Assembly (NCBI GenBank): GCA_910586395.1
Contig: CAJUFX010000005.1
Span: 34,454-98,453 of the forward strand
From: an uncultured Bacteroidales bacterium
GTDB taxonomy: Bacteria; Bacteroidota; Bacteroidia; Bacteroidales; P3
Reading direction: 5' to 3'
DNA: 64,000 nt
Shown: one piece after another, positions 7,831 to 15,392 of the stretch
How the letters are laid out: each line of letters starts with the position of its first letter
How positions within the stretch are numbered: position 1 is the first letter of the stretch
Translations under genes and position numbers: made by a program
The notes under the pieces: generated by a model
Databases searched by the model: none
What the model saw: the letters and a program-made list of their open reading frames with translations, nothing else
What the model was told of the DNA's origin: nothing

Positions 7831-9003
7831 ATGAGAATAAATGAAGTCGGAAGTTCAGGAGTGGTCGTGTGGTGTGTGGGTATGATTTTCTTGCTTGGCA
7901 GTTATGTGGGTCTGCCAGATGGAAATGTATATGCGTCCAATGTATTGCCGGCGACCGATACGGTGCAAACCTATCAATCCTTCTTTGATGATAATCCGGT
8001 TTATACCCAAGTGTGGAGCAATGGATGTGCGGATGGATTGTGCCCGTATGTAAAACGACATGGTCTGCTTGGTGATACGTTGGTGGATGGTGTCCGTTAC
8101 CACATCTTGGCCATTCCTGGCGAAGATAAACTGTGGTGGGGAGGAGACCGCCTCAACCCCAACTATATAGATGGGGTGTATTGGGCGCGTGAAAGTGAAA
8201 ATCATGATAAAGTGTGGGTACGCATGCCGTGGGACAGTGCCGGACGTGAGACATTGGTGGTGGATATGAATTTGAAAAAAGGGGATACGGTGCAGATGTA
8301 TGATTCCGGTTCTCCTAATTATGTGGTCGATACGGTCTATTATAAGGATCATCCGGGGGGACGTCTAAAACATATACGTCTGAAGCCGCAGTCGTCTTGT
8401 CATGCATGGACGGAGGCGTTGGAAAAAGCCAGTTTGGGAAGTTCTTGTGATTGGAAGGCGCGTCATTTGGAATTTATCGAAGGGGTTGGAACAAATTTAG
8501 GCTTTATCTATAGGCGTATTCGTGGTGAGGATTTGAGTTGGGCCAAGTATTATTACGATTGGTGGGGACCGATGATTTGGTATGAGGAACCGGAGTTGTT
8601 GGCAGATTATGTTATTTGTGTGGATAAAGACTCTGCGGCTTATTATGAACACGGAAATATGGAATGTGTTGATTGTTATACAGGGAGTTTTGAACAAGAT
8701 TTTTGGGATTATGATCCTTATGCGAACGAATCCGTCCGTTCTTTGTCGCGTTACCTGCGTGTGTCGCCGAATCCGGCGCAGGCGCGTGTCACGTTGCAAT
8801 GGGCGTCCGAAGCGCCGGTAGCCGGCGTGTGCCGTATCGAACTCTACACGTTGCAGGGGGTAAGGTTGCGTTCGTTCACGACCGACAGCTGGCCCTATAC
8901 GCTGCATGTGTCGGACATGCCGCATGGCACGTATATGTTGCGCGTGTCGCCCGAAGACGCTTCGGCCGCATGGCAAGCCACGGCACGGGTCGTCGTACTG
9001 TAA
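7831..9003 (+). CDS. T9SS-exported protein, tandem paralogue 2
   Basis: Secreted protein of 390 aa. Its N-terminal signal region (MRINEVGSSGVVVWCVGMIFLLGS) differs from paralogues 1 and 3, and the middle is clearly diverged while keeping the same motif order (LGDTLVDGVRYH, HDKVWVRMPWDSAGRETLVVDM, GGRLKHIRLKP, RHLEFIEGVGTNLGF). The final about 92 residues from NESVRSLSRYLRVSP onward are the same T9SS type A domain as in both neighbours, with nearly identical DNA. It begins 53 bp after paralogue 1. Its 3' flank matches that of paralogue 1 apart from a G run of eight instead of six. Function unknown. Confidence 0.88.
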   Translation: MRINEVGSSGVVVWCVGMIFLLGSYVGLPDGNVYASNVLPATDTVQTYQSFFDDNPVYTQVWSNGCADGLCPYVKRHGLLGDTLVDGVRYHILAIPGEDKLWWGGDRLNPNYIDGVYWARESENHDKVWVRMPWDSAGRETLVVDMNLKKGDTVQMYDSGSPNYVVDTVYYKDHPGGRLKHIRLKPQSSCHAWTEALEKASLGSSCDWKARHLEFIEGVGTNLGFIYRRIRGEDLSWAKYYYDWWGPMIWYEEPELLADYVICVDKDSAAYYEHGNMECVDCYTGSFEQDFWDYDPYANESVRSLSRYLRVSPNPAQARVTLQWASEAPVAGVCRIELYTLQGVRLRSFTTDSWPYTLHVSDMPHGTYMLRVSPEDASAAWQATARVVVL

Positions 9004-9067
9004 ATATAAATCGGGGGGGGCGGCGCATGCCGCTCCCTTAATGTCAAATCCTTAAAACGTTTCAACC

Positions 9068-10261
9068 ATGAAAACAAATAAAGTCGGAGTCTGGTTGGCT
9101 ATGTTCATGCTTGGCTCTATCGGATTGCACGGCGCATCGGTACACGTGTGTGATTTCTTATTGTCCGAGCCGGATGCGCCCCCGGTCTATCAGTCGTTTT
9201 TCGATGGCAATCCGGTGTATTATCAGACGTGGGAACAATATGAATATAAGTGGGATGGCGGTGTTACGATCAAGGAACACGGTTTGGAGGGTGATACCTT
9301 GGTGGACGGTGTATTGTATCATAAGATACAGGTAGGAGGAGCGGGGACGCGTCAAGCAATGCCTGAATTTTGGGTGCGCGAAAGTGAGTGTCACGATAAG
9401 GTATGGGTGCGTCTGCCGTGGGATGCTGCCGGCCGGGATATTTTAGTGGTGGATATGGCGTTGAAAGAAGGGGATTTATTTCCGATCAGCACGGAGCCCG
9501 ATACGGTTTATTACAAAGTGGATTCCGTATATTATCAAGAACACGAAGGCGGCAGGTTGAAACACATCCGTCTGAAACCGACTACCGATAATGCATGGAC
9601 GAGTGCGTTGGAAACCATTGATAACAAAAGTGAGGGGAGTCGGATAGACAGCAACTGGAAATCGCGCCATTTGGAATTCATAGAGGGGGTGGGCAGTAAT
9701 TTAGGCTTCGCATATCCGCGGTTGGGCTTGCTTAAACAAACGGATTCTTTGTTTGAGTTGTTGGAAAGAAACGATTCATTATGGATGCCGTTGAAAGGTT
9801 TGTATAGAGGGATGTGTCATCAGTTACTTTATCTGTATGATTATATTGTCTGTATGGATAGGAACGATGAATTGTTCTATACGCATCCCAATAGTGAGAT
9901 GGTCAAGTGCTCCGATGCGTATATGGTAATAGAGGAACTTATATATGACGAGGGACCTACCGATCCTTTCAATCCTTATGCGAACGAATCCGTCCGTTCT
10001 TTGTCGCGTTACCTGCGTGTGTCTCCGAATCCAGCGCAGGCGCGTGTCACGTTGCAATGGGTGTCCGAAGCGCCGGTAGCCGGCGTGTGCCGTATCGAAC
10101 TCTACACGTTGCAGGGGGTAAGGTTGCGTTCGTTCACGACCGACAGCTGGCCCTATACGCTGCATGTGTCGGACATGCCGCATGGCACGTATATGTTGCG
10201 CGTGTCGCCCGAAGACGCTTCGGCCGCATGGCAAGCCACGGCACGGGTCGTCGTGCTGTAG
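9068..10261 (+). CDS. T9SS-exported protein, tandem paralogue 3
   Basis: Secreted protein of 397 aa, closest to paralogue 1. The upstream ATGTCAAATCC segment, signal peptide and first about 80 codons are nearly identical to paralogue 1. The proteins then differ in blocks (after VDGVLYHK, around the SRHLEFIEG motif and before the sorting domain) and are again nearly identical over the C-terminal type A T9SS domain. This block pattern points to duplication followed by recombination or selection on exposed segments. A bidirectional hairpin at 10351-10382 lies 90 bp past the stop. Function unknown. Confidence 0.88.
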   Translation: MKTNKVGVWLAMFMLGSIGLHGASVHVCDFLLSEPDAPPVYQSFFDGNPVYYQTWEQYEYKWDGGVTIKEHGLEGDTLVDGVLYHKIQVGGAGTRQAMPEFWVRESECHDKVWVRLPWDAAGRDILVVDMALKEGDLFPISTEPDTVYYKVDSVYYQEHEGGRLKHIRLKPTTDNAWTSALETIDNKSEGSRIDSNWKSRHLEFIEGVGSNLGFAYPRLGLLKQTDSLFELLERNDSLWMPLKGLYRGMCHQLLYLYDYIVCMDRNDELFYTHPNSEMVKCSDAYMVIEELIYDEGPTDPFNPYANESVRSLSRYLRVSPNPAQARVTLQWVSEAPVAGVCRIELYTLQGVRLRSFTTDSWPYTLHVSDMPHGTYMLRVSPEDASAAWQATARVVVL

Positions 10262-10350
10262 GTCGTTGCAGGTGGGGCTGAACCGATTGTCAGAATCATG
10301 GTGGCCGTTCTGCGGCGTTGTCGCGGGACGGCTTCCGTTTGCCGGCGTGC

Positions 10351-10382
10351 ATAAAAAAAGCGCCTGCGGTGTGCAGGCGCTT
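10351..10382 (-). terminator. Intrinsic terminator of tRNA-Lys
   Basis: Perfect 8-bp stem GCGCCTGC (10360-10367) with GCAGGCGC (10373-10380), loop of five, followed on the minus strand by seven T residues (10353-10359). It sits 11 nt past the tRNA 3' end. It could also stop plus-strand transcription from the cargo genes. Confidence 0.85.
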
Positions 10383-10392
10383 CGGTTTTCCG

Positions 10393-10465
10393 TGCCCTCG
10401 CGGAGACTCGAACTCCGGGCCCAATGATTAAGAGTCATTTGCTCTACCAACTGAGCTACGAGGGC
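10393..10465 (-). tRNA. tRNA-Lys (anticodon CTT)
   Basis: On the minus strand the 73-nt sequence folds as a full cloverleaf. The acceptor stem is GCCCTCG/CGAGGGC with discriminator A, the D arm is AGCTCAGTTGGTAGAGC, the anticodon stem AATGA/TCATT encloses loop CTCTTAA with anticodon CTT, and the T arm contains GTTCGAGTC. CCA is not encoded. Promoter at 10477-10507 and terminator at 10351-10382 make it a single-gene unit. Confidence 0.96.
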
Positions 10466-10476
10466 GAAAACGGCGG

Positions 10477-10507
10477 CAAAGATACGACTTTTTTTTATTA
10501 TTTCAAG
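10477..10507 (-). promoter_or_regulatory. Predicted promoter of tRNA-Lys
   Basis: Minus-strand TATCTTTG (10477-10484) is an exact -7 consensus, with a TTGA-like -33 box about 18 nt upstream. The -7 box ends 12 nt before the mature tRNA 5' end. Confidence 0.7.
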
Positions 10508-10596
10508 TTAAAAGCGGATATATTTTCCGTATTTGGTTATTTCGCGGGAAGTTTGCAGATTTGTAATGGATTTTACGATAATGTAAAAAGCGTATC

Positions 10597-11385
10597 ATGG
10601 ACTTCTTCAAGGAATTCGGACGCGGTTTGCGGGCTTATGGGCCGGCGTTCAAAATGTTGTTTTCACGGCGTTTCGCCTGGTTCATGCTGTTTCCGCTTTT
10701 GGCCTGGGGGCTGTTTTTCGGTATAGGCGTCTGGCTCGTCGAGTGGATGGGGGCGCCCGTCAGCGCGTGGATTCACGGCGGTATCGCCCGTTTGGTCGGC
10801 GACATCGGCTGGCTGCACAATGCCGGTGCCGTCGTCGCGTTTCTGTTCCGCATGTTGTTGCGTATCGGTTATTTTCTGCTGTTTCTGACGATAGGGGGAT
10901 ATGTCGTGCTGATCGTGCTGTCGCCCGTATTCTCTTGGTTGAGCGAACGGACCGAAACCGCGGTCACGGGGCGGGAATATCCCGCCGACTTGGGGCGTTT
11001 TCTGCGCGAGATGGGGCGCGGCATCCTCATCGCCCTAAGGAATACGTTTTTGCAACTGTTGGTTTCCGCTCTGTTGCTGTTGCTTTCGTTCATCCCGTTC
11101 GTGGGGCTGGTTTCGCCGGTCTTGCTGTTTTTGAGCTCGGCCTATTTTTACGGATTCTCGTTTGTCGATTATACGATAGAACGCCGTTATCTGCAAGTTA
11201 ATGAGAGCGTCCGTTATGTGAACCGGAATATCGGTTTCGTCATGGGCATCGGGTTGCCGTTCGCGGCGGCCTTGCTGTTGCCGTTCGGGCGGTTTTTAGT
11301 CTGCGGCTATGTCTCGCTCGTGGCGGTTATGGCGGCGACGATGGCGGTTTGCGATAAAACCGTATCCAACCGTAACAATCTGTAA
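10597..11385 (+). CDS. EI24/CysZ-like integral membrane protein
   Basis: Predicted inner-membrane protein of 262 aa. The amphipathic N-terminus MDFFKEFGRGLRAYGPAFKM is followed by several hydrophobic segments: about 28-50, 80-112, 150-190 and 215-250. The pattern RGLRAYGPAFKMLFSRRFAWFMLFPLL, the later VDYTIERR segment and the RYVNRNIGFVMGIGLPFAAALL segment fit the EI24 family (PF07264), which includes the sulfate-associated CysZ. No sulfate-assimilation gene is nearby, so a transport role is not implied. A weak promoter-like pair (TTTG at 10532, CAGATTTG at 10556) lies upstream. Family fairly sure, role unknown. Confidence 0.75.
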   Translation: MDFFKEFGRGLRAYGPAFKMLFSRRFAWFMLFPLLAWGLFFGIGVWLVEWMGAPVSAWIHGGIARLVGDIGWLHNAGAVVAFLFRMLLRIGYFLLFLTIGGYVVLIVLSPVFSWLSERTETAVTGREYPADLGRFLREMGRGILIALRNTFLQLLVSALLLLLSFIPFVGLVSPVLLFLSSAYFYGFSFVDYTIERRYLQVNESVRYVNRNIGFVMGIGLPFAAALLLPFGRFLVCGYVSLVAVMAATMAVCDKTVSNRNNL

Positions 11386-11477
11386 AATGAATTTTACGTT
11401 TGTTACGTTTCCGTATGGCATGGCTATGCCAAAACGTTTCCTCGGGAAATGTCGCTTGTTTCTACGCTATTTTCAAT

Positions 11478-11539
11478 GAAGTCTGGTTGCGCCTCAGCCA
11501 TCGAAATAAATTTTATGGCATTCGGCTTGCACAGACTTT
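11478..11539 (-). repeat. Hairpin element copy E, overlapping a promoter
   Basis: The reverse strand reads as a close match to copy A. The outer stem is AAGTCTG (11479-11485) with CAGACTT (11532-11538). The shared strands GTGCAAGCCGAATGC and GCTGAGGCG are present, and the inner stem is GCCAT/ATGGC (11497-11501, 11515-11519). Where copy A has CAG/CTG in its outer stem this copy has CTG/CAG, so pairing is kept. Its right end contains the TTGC used as the -33 box of the promoter at 11527-11557. Confidence 0.75.
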
Positions 11540-11557
11540 CATCTTTCACTATCTTTG
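11527..11557 (+). promoter_or_regulatory. Predicted promoter of ompH
   Basis: TTGC (11527-11530), 19-nt gap, TATCTTTG (11550-11557): a full Bacteroidota promoter match. The predicted start site is about 20 nt before the ompH-like ATG at 11584. Confidence 0.75.
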
Positions 11558-11583
11558 TATTCCATTATAATGACAGATAAGAT

Positions 11584-12096
11584 ATGAAAAAACTTTTTGT
11601 AGCGGTCTTGTTTCTCGCAGCCGCGTGTGGTTTGACGCATTTCGCCCAGGGACAGACGCTTAAATTCGGCCATATCAATTCGATGGAATTGATGCAGGCG
11701 ATGCCGGAAACCGATTCGGCCCAGGCGCAGTTGCAGGCTTACGCCGCCGAATTGGAGAACACGATCAAATTGATGCAGACCGAGTTGGAGAACAAGCAGA
11801 TGGAGTACCGTAACGGGCAGAGCCAGTGGTCGGATTTGATTCGCGCCACGAAAGAACGCGAATTGCAGGACATGTATGCCCGGACGCAGGAATTCATGAA
11901 CCAGGCCGACGAGGATTACAAGGCCAAGTCTCAGGCGTTGTTGGCGCCCATTACCGAAAAGGCCAAGCAGGCCATTGACGAAGTGGCCAAGGAGGGTAAG
12001 TACAACTATATTTTCGACACGAGCAGCGGCGTGGTGCTTTACGGTGCCGAGGGCGACAACATCATGGAGCTGGTCAAAAAGAAAATGGGGCTTTAA
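11584..12096 (+). CDS. OmpH/Skp-family periplasmic chaperone
   Basis: Periplasmic chaperone of 170 aa that in the Skp family holds unfolded outer-membrane proteins on their way to the BAM complex. It has a signal peptide (MKKLFVAVLFLAAACGLTHFAQG), the family opening LKFGHINSMELMQAMPETDSAQAQL, a long charged helical region (about 45-130) rich in Gln, Glu and Lys that would form the grasping coiled-coil arms, and the typical C-terminal strand segment YNYIFDTSSGVVLYGAEGDNI. It has its own promoter and a terminator at 12115-12146, so it is probably a single-gene unit. In many Bacteroidota ompH sits next to bamA; here it does not. Confidence 0.92.
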   Translation: MKKLFVAVLFLAAACGLTHFAQGQTLKFGHINSMELMQAMPETDSAQAQLQAYAAELENTIKLMQTELENKQMEYRNGQSQWSDLIRATKERELQDMYARTQEFMNQADEDYKAKSQALLAPITEKAKQAIDEVAKEGKYNYIFDTSSGVVLYGAEGDNIMELVKKKMGL

Positions 12097-12114
12097 AACG
12101 CTATTTTTACAGGG

Positions 12115-12146
12115 AAAGCCGTCCAAGCGGGCGGCTTTCTTTGTTT
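12115..12146 (+). terminator. Terminator after ompH
   Basis: AAAGCCGTCC (12115-12124) pairs with GGGCGGCTTT (12129-12138) across a 4-nt loop, with one G-U pair, followed by a T-rich run. It lies 18 nt past the ompH stop and before galE. Confidence 0.7.
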
Positions 12147-12184
12147 ATCGAAGGAAGGCGCTAACGCCGAAAATTTTTAAACGC

Positions 12185-13228
12185 ATGAAAAAGGTATTGG
12201 TAACGGGCGGCACGGGCTATATCGGCTCCCATACGGTGGTCGCTTTGATAGAAAAAGGCTATCAAGTCGTTATAGCCGACAACCTGTATAATTCCAACGA
12301 AGGCGTATTGAATGCCATCGCCGGCATTACGGGCGTCCGCCCCGCGTTCGAGCAAGTCGATTTGGCCGACGAGGCCGCCTGCATGGCTTTGTTCCGCAAG
12401 CATGCCGACATAGAGGCTGTCATTCATTTCGCGGCCTACAAATCGGTCAATGAATCGGTTTCCAAACCGTTGGATTATTACCGCAACAACCTGAACAGCC
12501 TGATGTGGGTGTTGCGCGGCATGGAGGCGGTCGGCTGCAAGCGCATCGTGTTTTCTTCCTCGTGCACGGTTTATGGCCAGCCGGACGTGTTGCCGGTCAA
12601 GGAGACGATGCCGTATCAGGAAGCGACCTGCCCTTACGGCAATACCAAGCGCATAGCCGAAGAGATTTTGAAAGACGTCGTGCGGGCCGACCGCGACAAA
12701 CACGAGGGGCGTTCCGAACTCAAGGTCTTGTTGCTGCGCTATTTCAATCCCATCGGCGCGCACGAATCGGCTTTGATAGGCGAGCTGCCGAACGGCGTGC
12801 CCAACAACCTCATGCCGTTCATCACGCAGACGGCGGCCGGCATACGCGAATGCCTGTCGGTGTTCGGCTCCGATTACGATACGCCGGACGGTACGCCCCA
12901 ACGCGATTATATCCATGTCTGCGATTTGGCCGATGCCCATGTCTGTGCGATGGAGTATATGGCTTCCGATGATTTCAGCGGTTGGGATGCGTTCAATGTC
13001 GGTTGCGGCCGGCCTTACGGGGTGTTGGATGTCATCCGGAGTTTTGAAAAAATGTCGGGCGTGAAGTTGCCTTATAAAATCTGCGGCCGCCGTGCCGGCG
13101 ACATCGAAAAGATATGGGGCGACGTTGAAAAGGCGAATCGGAAGTTAGGATGGCGGGCCAAGCGTGGTTTGGACGAAATGACTTTGAGCGCCTGGCGATG
13201 GCAGCAACATTTACAAGAGAAGGCATAG
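12185..13228 (+). CDS. galE: UDP-glucose 4-epimerase
   Basis: Interconverts UDP-glucose and UDP-galactose using bound NAD, supplying galactose units for surface glycans and the Leloir pathway. It is 347 aa, the usual size. Visible motifs are the Rossmann GGTGYIG (8-14), SSSCTVYG (124-131), and the catalytic Tyr151/Lys155 pair in YGNTK, followed by RYFNPIGAHESALIGE and the substrate-binding RDYIHVCDLADAH segment typical of GalE. The start at 12185 immediately precedes KKVLVTGG; the longer open frame reaches back into ompH and is not used. The 3' end overlaps the helicase start by about 30 bp. Confidence 0.95.
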   Translation: MKKVLVTGGTGYIGSHTVVALIEKGYQVVIADNLYNSNEGVLNAIAGITGVRPAFEQVDLADEAACMALFRKHADIEAVIHFAAYKSVNESVSKPLDYYRNNLNSLMWVLRGMEAVGCKRIVFSSSCTVYGQPDVLPVKETMPYQEATCPYGNTKRIAEEILKDVVRADRDKHEGRSELKVLLLRYFNPIGAHESALIGELPNGVPNNLMPFITQTAAGIRECLSVFGSDYDTPDGTPQRDYIHVCDLADAHVCAMEYMASDDFSGWDAFNVGCGRPYGVLDVIRSFEKMSGVKLPYKICGRRAGDIEKIWGDVEKANRKLGWRAKRGLDEMTLSAWRWQQHLQEKA

Positions 13229-14790
13229 CGGAACTCGTGGCCTCGGCCATGCGGTTTCCGCCTACGGCCGGGCAAATGGAGGCCATCGACGCGCTGAGCC
13301 GTTTCATCATCCGTTTCCGCGAGCCGGTGGGCTTTGTGTTGAGCGGCTATGCGGGTACGGGCAAGACCACGCTTGTGGGCGCGCTGACGGCCGCTTTATC
13401 CCGTCTGAATATCCAAACGGTGCTGTTGGCGCCGACGGGCCGTGCCGCCAAAGTCATGGGCGGCTATGCCGGCCGTCCGGCCTATACGATTCACAAATAC
13501 ATCTATTATACGGGCTTGGATGAGTCCGGCTTTCTGCGCACTTCCCTGCGCAAGAACAAACTGTCGCAGACGCTGTTTATCGTGGACGAAGCCTCGATGA
13601 TGAACGAGGACGAAGGCTTGCTGTCCGACCTCATGACGTTTGTCTATACCGGCTACCGTTGCCGTCTGCTGTTCGTGGGCGACCGCGCCCAGTTGCCGCC
13701 CGTCGGTTCTTCCTACAGTCCGGCCCTGGAGGTCGATTTCCTGAACCGGCATTTCGCGCATCTGGACGTCGATTTCACGGAGACGCGCCTGACGGAAGTG
13801 TTGCGGCAGGCGGCGAGTTCGTTGATTCTTTCCAATGCCACCTATCTGCGGCAACGGCTGTTGCAGGACGATTTCACGTTGCCGGTTTTCGACCTGACCG
13901 GTAGGAGGACGGGCTTGGACAACGGGGATGGGGCACCCGGCGTTGAACCGGATAAGGTCGGGTCACCCGAAAGTTCGTGCAAGGTGAGCGCAAATGAAAA
14001 CGTAGTTTTCGATTTGCCGAACCGTAGCCGAACTTCACATGAGCGAAGCGAAGGTAAAACGAGCGTCGGGGCTCTTGTAAAAAAAGACCTGTTCCAACTC
14101 AAAGGCGAGGACTTTGAAGACACGTTGCAAAGCGTCTATGGCTGTTCGGCCCGCGAGGACGTTGTGTTTATCACGCGGTCCAACAAACGCGCCAATCTGT
14201 TCAACAAGGCGATACGGGAGCGCGTTTTCGGTTTGGAAGAAGAAGTTTCGGCCGGCGATTTGCTCATGGTGGTGCGCAACAACTACTATTGGACGGAGCA
14301 GATGGAAAAAATCGGTTTCCTGGCCAACGGCGATATGATAGAGGTGTTGAAAGTCAGACAGTACAAAGACTTATACGGTTTCCGTTTCGCCGATATAGAG
14401 GCGCGGCTGACCGATTATCCCGACGAACCGCCTCTGGAACTTAAAATTTGTCTGGATTGTCTGCATGTGGAGGGGCCGTCGCTGAGTTATGCGCAGAACC
14501 GGCAGTTGTGGGACGAGGTTATGCTCGACTATGCGCATCTGCGTACCAAGGCCGAACGGGTCGCGGCCGTCAAGAAAGACCCATACGTCAATGCGTTGCA
14601 GGTCAAATACGCCTATGCTTTGACGTGCCATAAGACGCAGGGCGGGCAGTGGCCGACGGTATTCGTTGATCTGGGTTATTTTACGGACGATATGCTGGAG
14701 GCCGACTTTTTCCGTTGGCTCTATACGGCTCTGACCCGCGCCGAAGACCGGCTTTACCTCGTCGGATTTGATGAAAAATGGATGTTCTGA
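13198..14790 (+). CDS. RecD-like/UvrD-type ATP-dependent DNA helicase with an extra segment
   Basis: Superfamily 1 helicase of 530 aa from the chosen start (MAATFTREGIAELV). Motifs: PTAGQ (Q-like motif, about 22-26), Walker A GYAGTGKTT (50-58), Walker B FIVDEASMM, motif III VGDRAQLPPVG, VVFITRSNKRANLFN, then the UvrD_C_2-type ALTCHKTQGGQWPTVFVDL and LYTALTRAEDRLYLV. Start alternatives are 13150 (overlaps galE by 79 bp) and 13249 (within the conserved N-terminal region). Residues about 235-300 form a segment with no helicase character. It contains hairpin element copy B (codons about 258-280) and is rich in Ser, Gly and Arg. The frame stays open throughout, so the protein may still be functional, with this as an exposed loop. 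Confidence 0.88.
   Translation: MAATFTREGIAELVASAMRFPPTAGQMEAIDALSRFIIRFREPVGFVLSGYAGTGKTTLVGALTAALSRLNIQTVLLAPTGRAAKVMGGYAGRPAYTIHKYIYYTGLDESGFLRTSLRKNKLSQTLFIVDEASMMNEDEGLLSDLMTFVYTGYRCRLLFVGDRAQLPPVGSSYSPALEVDFLNRHFAHLDVDFTETRLTEVLRQAASSLILSNATYLRQRLLQDDFTLPVFDLTGRRTGLDNGDGAPGVEPDKVGSPESSCKVSANENVVFDLPNRSRTSHERSEGKTSVGALVKKDLFQLKGEDFEDTLQSVYGCSAREDVVFITRSNKRANLFNKAIRERVFGLEEEVSAGDLLMVVRNNYYWTEQMEKIGFLANGDMIEVLKVRQYKDLYGFRFADIEARLTDYPDEPPLELKICLDCLHVEGPSLSYAQNRQLWDEVMLDYAHLRTKAERVAAVKKDPYVNALQVKYAYALTCHKTQGGQWPTVFVDLGYFTDDMLEADFFRWLYTALTRAEDRLYLVGFDEKWMF
13971..14035 (+). repeat. Hairpin element copy B inside the helicase gene
   Basis: A 65-nt element: outer stem AAGTTCG (13971-13977) with CGAACTT (14029-14035), TGCAA loop, middle stem GGT/ACC, GAG/CGA loop, and a long inner hairpin of GCAAAT/ATTTGC (13990-13995, 14012-14017) and GAAAAC/GTTTTC (13996-14001, 14005-14010) with loop GTA. 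All three stems differ in sequence from copy A and all remain paired. It is read in frame as part of the helicase. A 13-bp odd palindrome TCGGGTCACCCGA (13958-13970) abuts its left end. Confidence 0.75.
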
Positions 14791-14808
14791 AATTTTTTTC
14801 CGCCAGCC

Positions 14809-14835
14809 TGTAACTTTCGGCCGGCCTTGTCCGTC
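14809..14835 (+). promoter_or_regulatory. Predicted ECF-type promoter of the sigma/anti-sigma operon
   Basis: TGTAAC (14809-14814) and CGTC (14832-14835) are separated by 17 nt, the general pattern of promoters read by ECF sigma factors (AAC-type -35, CGTC-type -10). It lies about 54 bp before the ECF sigma gene, suggesting autoregulation. It differs from the housekeeping TAnnTTTG promoters elsewhere in the window. Confidence 0.55.
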
Positions 14836-14888
14836 TTCTTTATAAAGGCGTCAGTGTCGCGATGGGGTTTCAGAATGGATAAATTGGC

Positions 14889-15392
14889 ATGGCTTGCATG
14901 GAGGAAAGGATTTACAATCAGGTGGTGGAGGCTTGTGCCGATCGATTGTACCGGTTTGCGTACCGTTTGTGCCGGGATGCCGATGCGGCGGCCGATTTGG
15001 TGCAGGACAGTTTTCTGAAACTTTGGGAATACGAATATGAGGTAAAGAATCCCGTTGCTTTTTTATACACCGTGCTGTGTCGTGCCTTTACGGATGCGGT
15101 GCGTCACGGTCGGCTGAGAGAACGTTATGCGGTGGAGATGGCGGAGGCCGGCTTGTCGGAAATATCGCGGCAAGGCGACCGGGCGATGGAACGTATGGAA
15201 TGGCGCGACTATCTGGCGGAGGTGATGGAGGCGTTGCCGGCCATACAGCGGACGGTCTTGTTGTTGCGCGACTACGAGGGTTACAGTTACGGGGAAATCG
15301 GCGAGATGACGGGACTGCACGAATCGCAGGTCAAGGTGTATCTGTTTCGGGCACGGGTCAAGTTGAAGATGATGTTACAGAATCGGAAATAA
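14889..15392 (+). CDS. ECF-type RNA polymerase sigma factor
   Basis: Alternative sigma-70 factor of 167 aa. Region 2 is visible as DRLYRFAYRLCRDADAAADLVQDSFLKLWE (about 18-47) and region 4 as LPAIQRTVLLLRDYEGYSYGEIGEMTGLHESQVKVYLFRARVKLK, with the helix-turn-helix at about 130-155. The ATG at 14889 is chosen; ATG 14898 is also possible. The ATG at 14876 is in another frame and leads to a short reading frame. The stop directly abuts the start of the next gene (no gap), a usual arrangement for a sigma and its anti-sigma. Probably directs its own promoter and an envelope regulon (inference from neighbours). Confidence 0.93.
   Translation: MACMEERIYNQVVEACADRLYRFAYRLCRDADAAADLVQDSFLKLWEYEYEVKNPVAFLYTVLCRAFTDAVRHGRLRERYAVEMAEAGLSEISRQGDRAMERMEWRDYLAEVMEALPAIQRTVLLLRDYEGYSYGEIGEMTGLHESQVKVYLFRARVKLKMMLQNRK

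Noticed and set aside
13971..14035. Integron attC site as explanation for the hairpin family
   Set aside because: The elements lack the RYYYAAC/GTTRRRY core sites, and are not arranged between promoterless cassettes; no integrase is present.
14876..15018. Alternative start or small gene beginning MDKLAWLAWRKG before the sigma factor
   Set aside because: It is in a different frame, ends inside the sigma gene and has no family resemblance.
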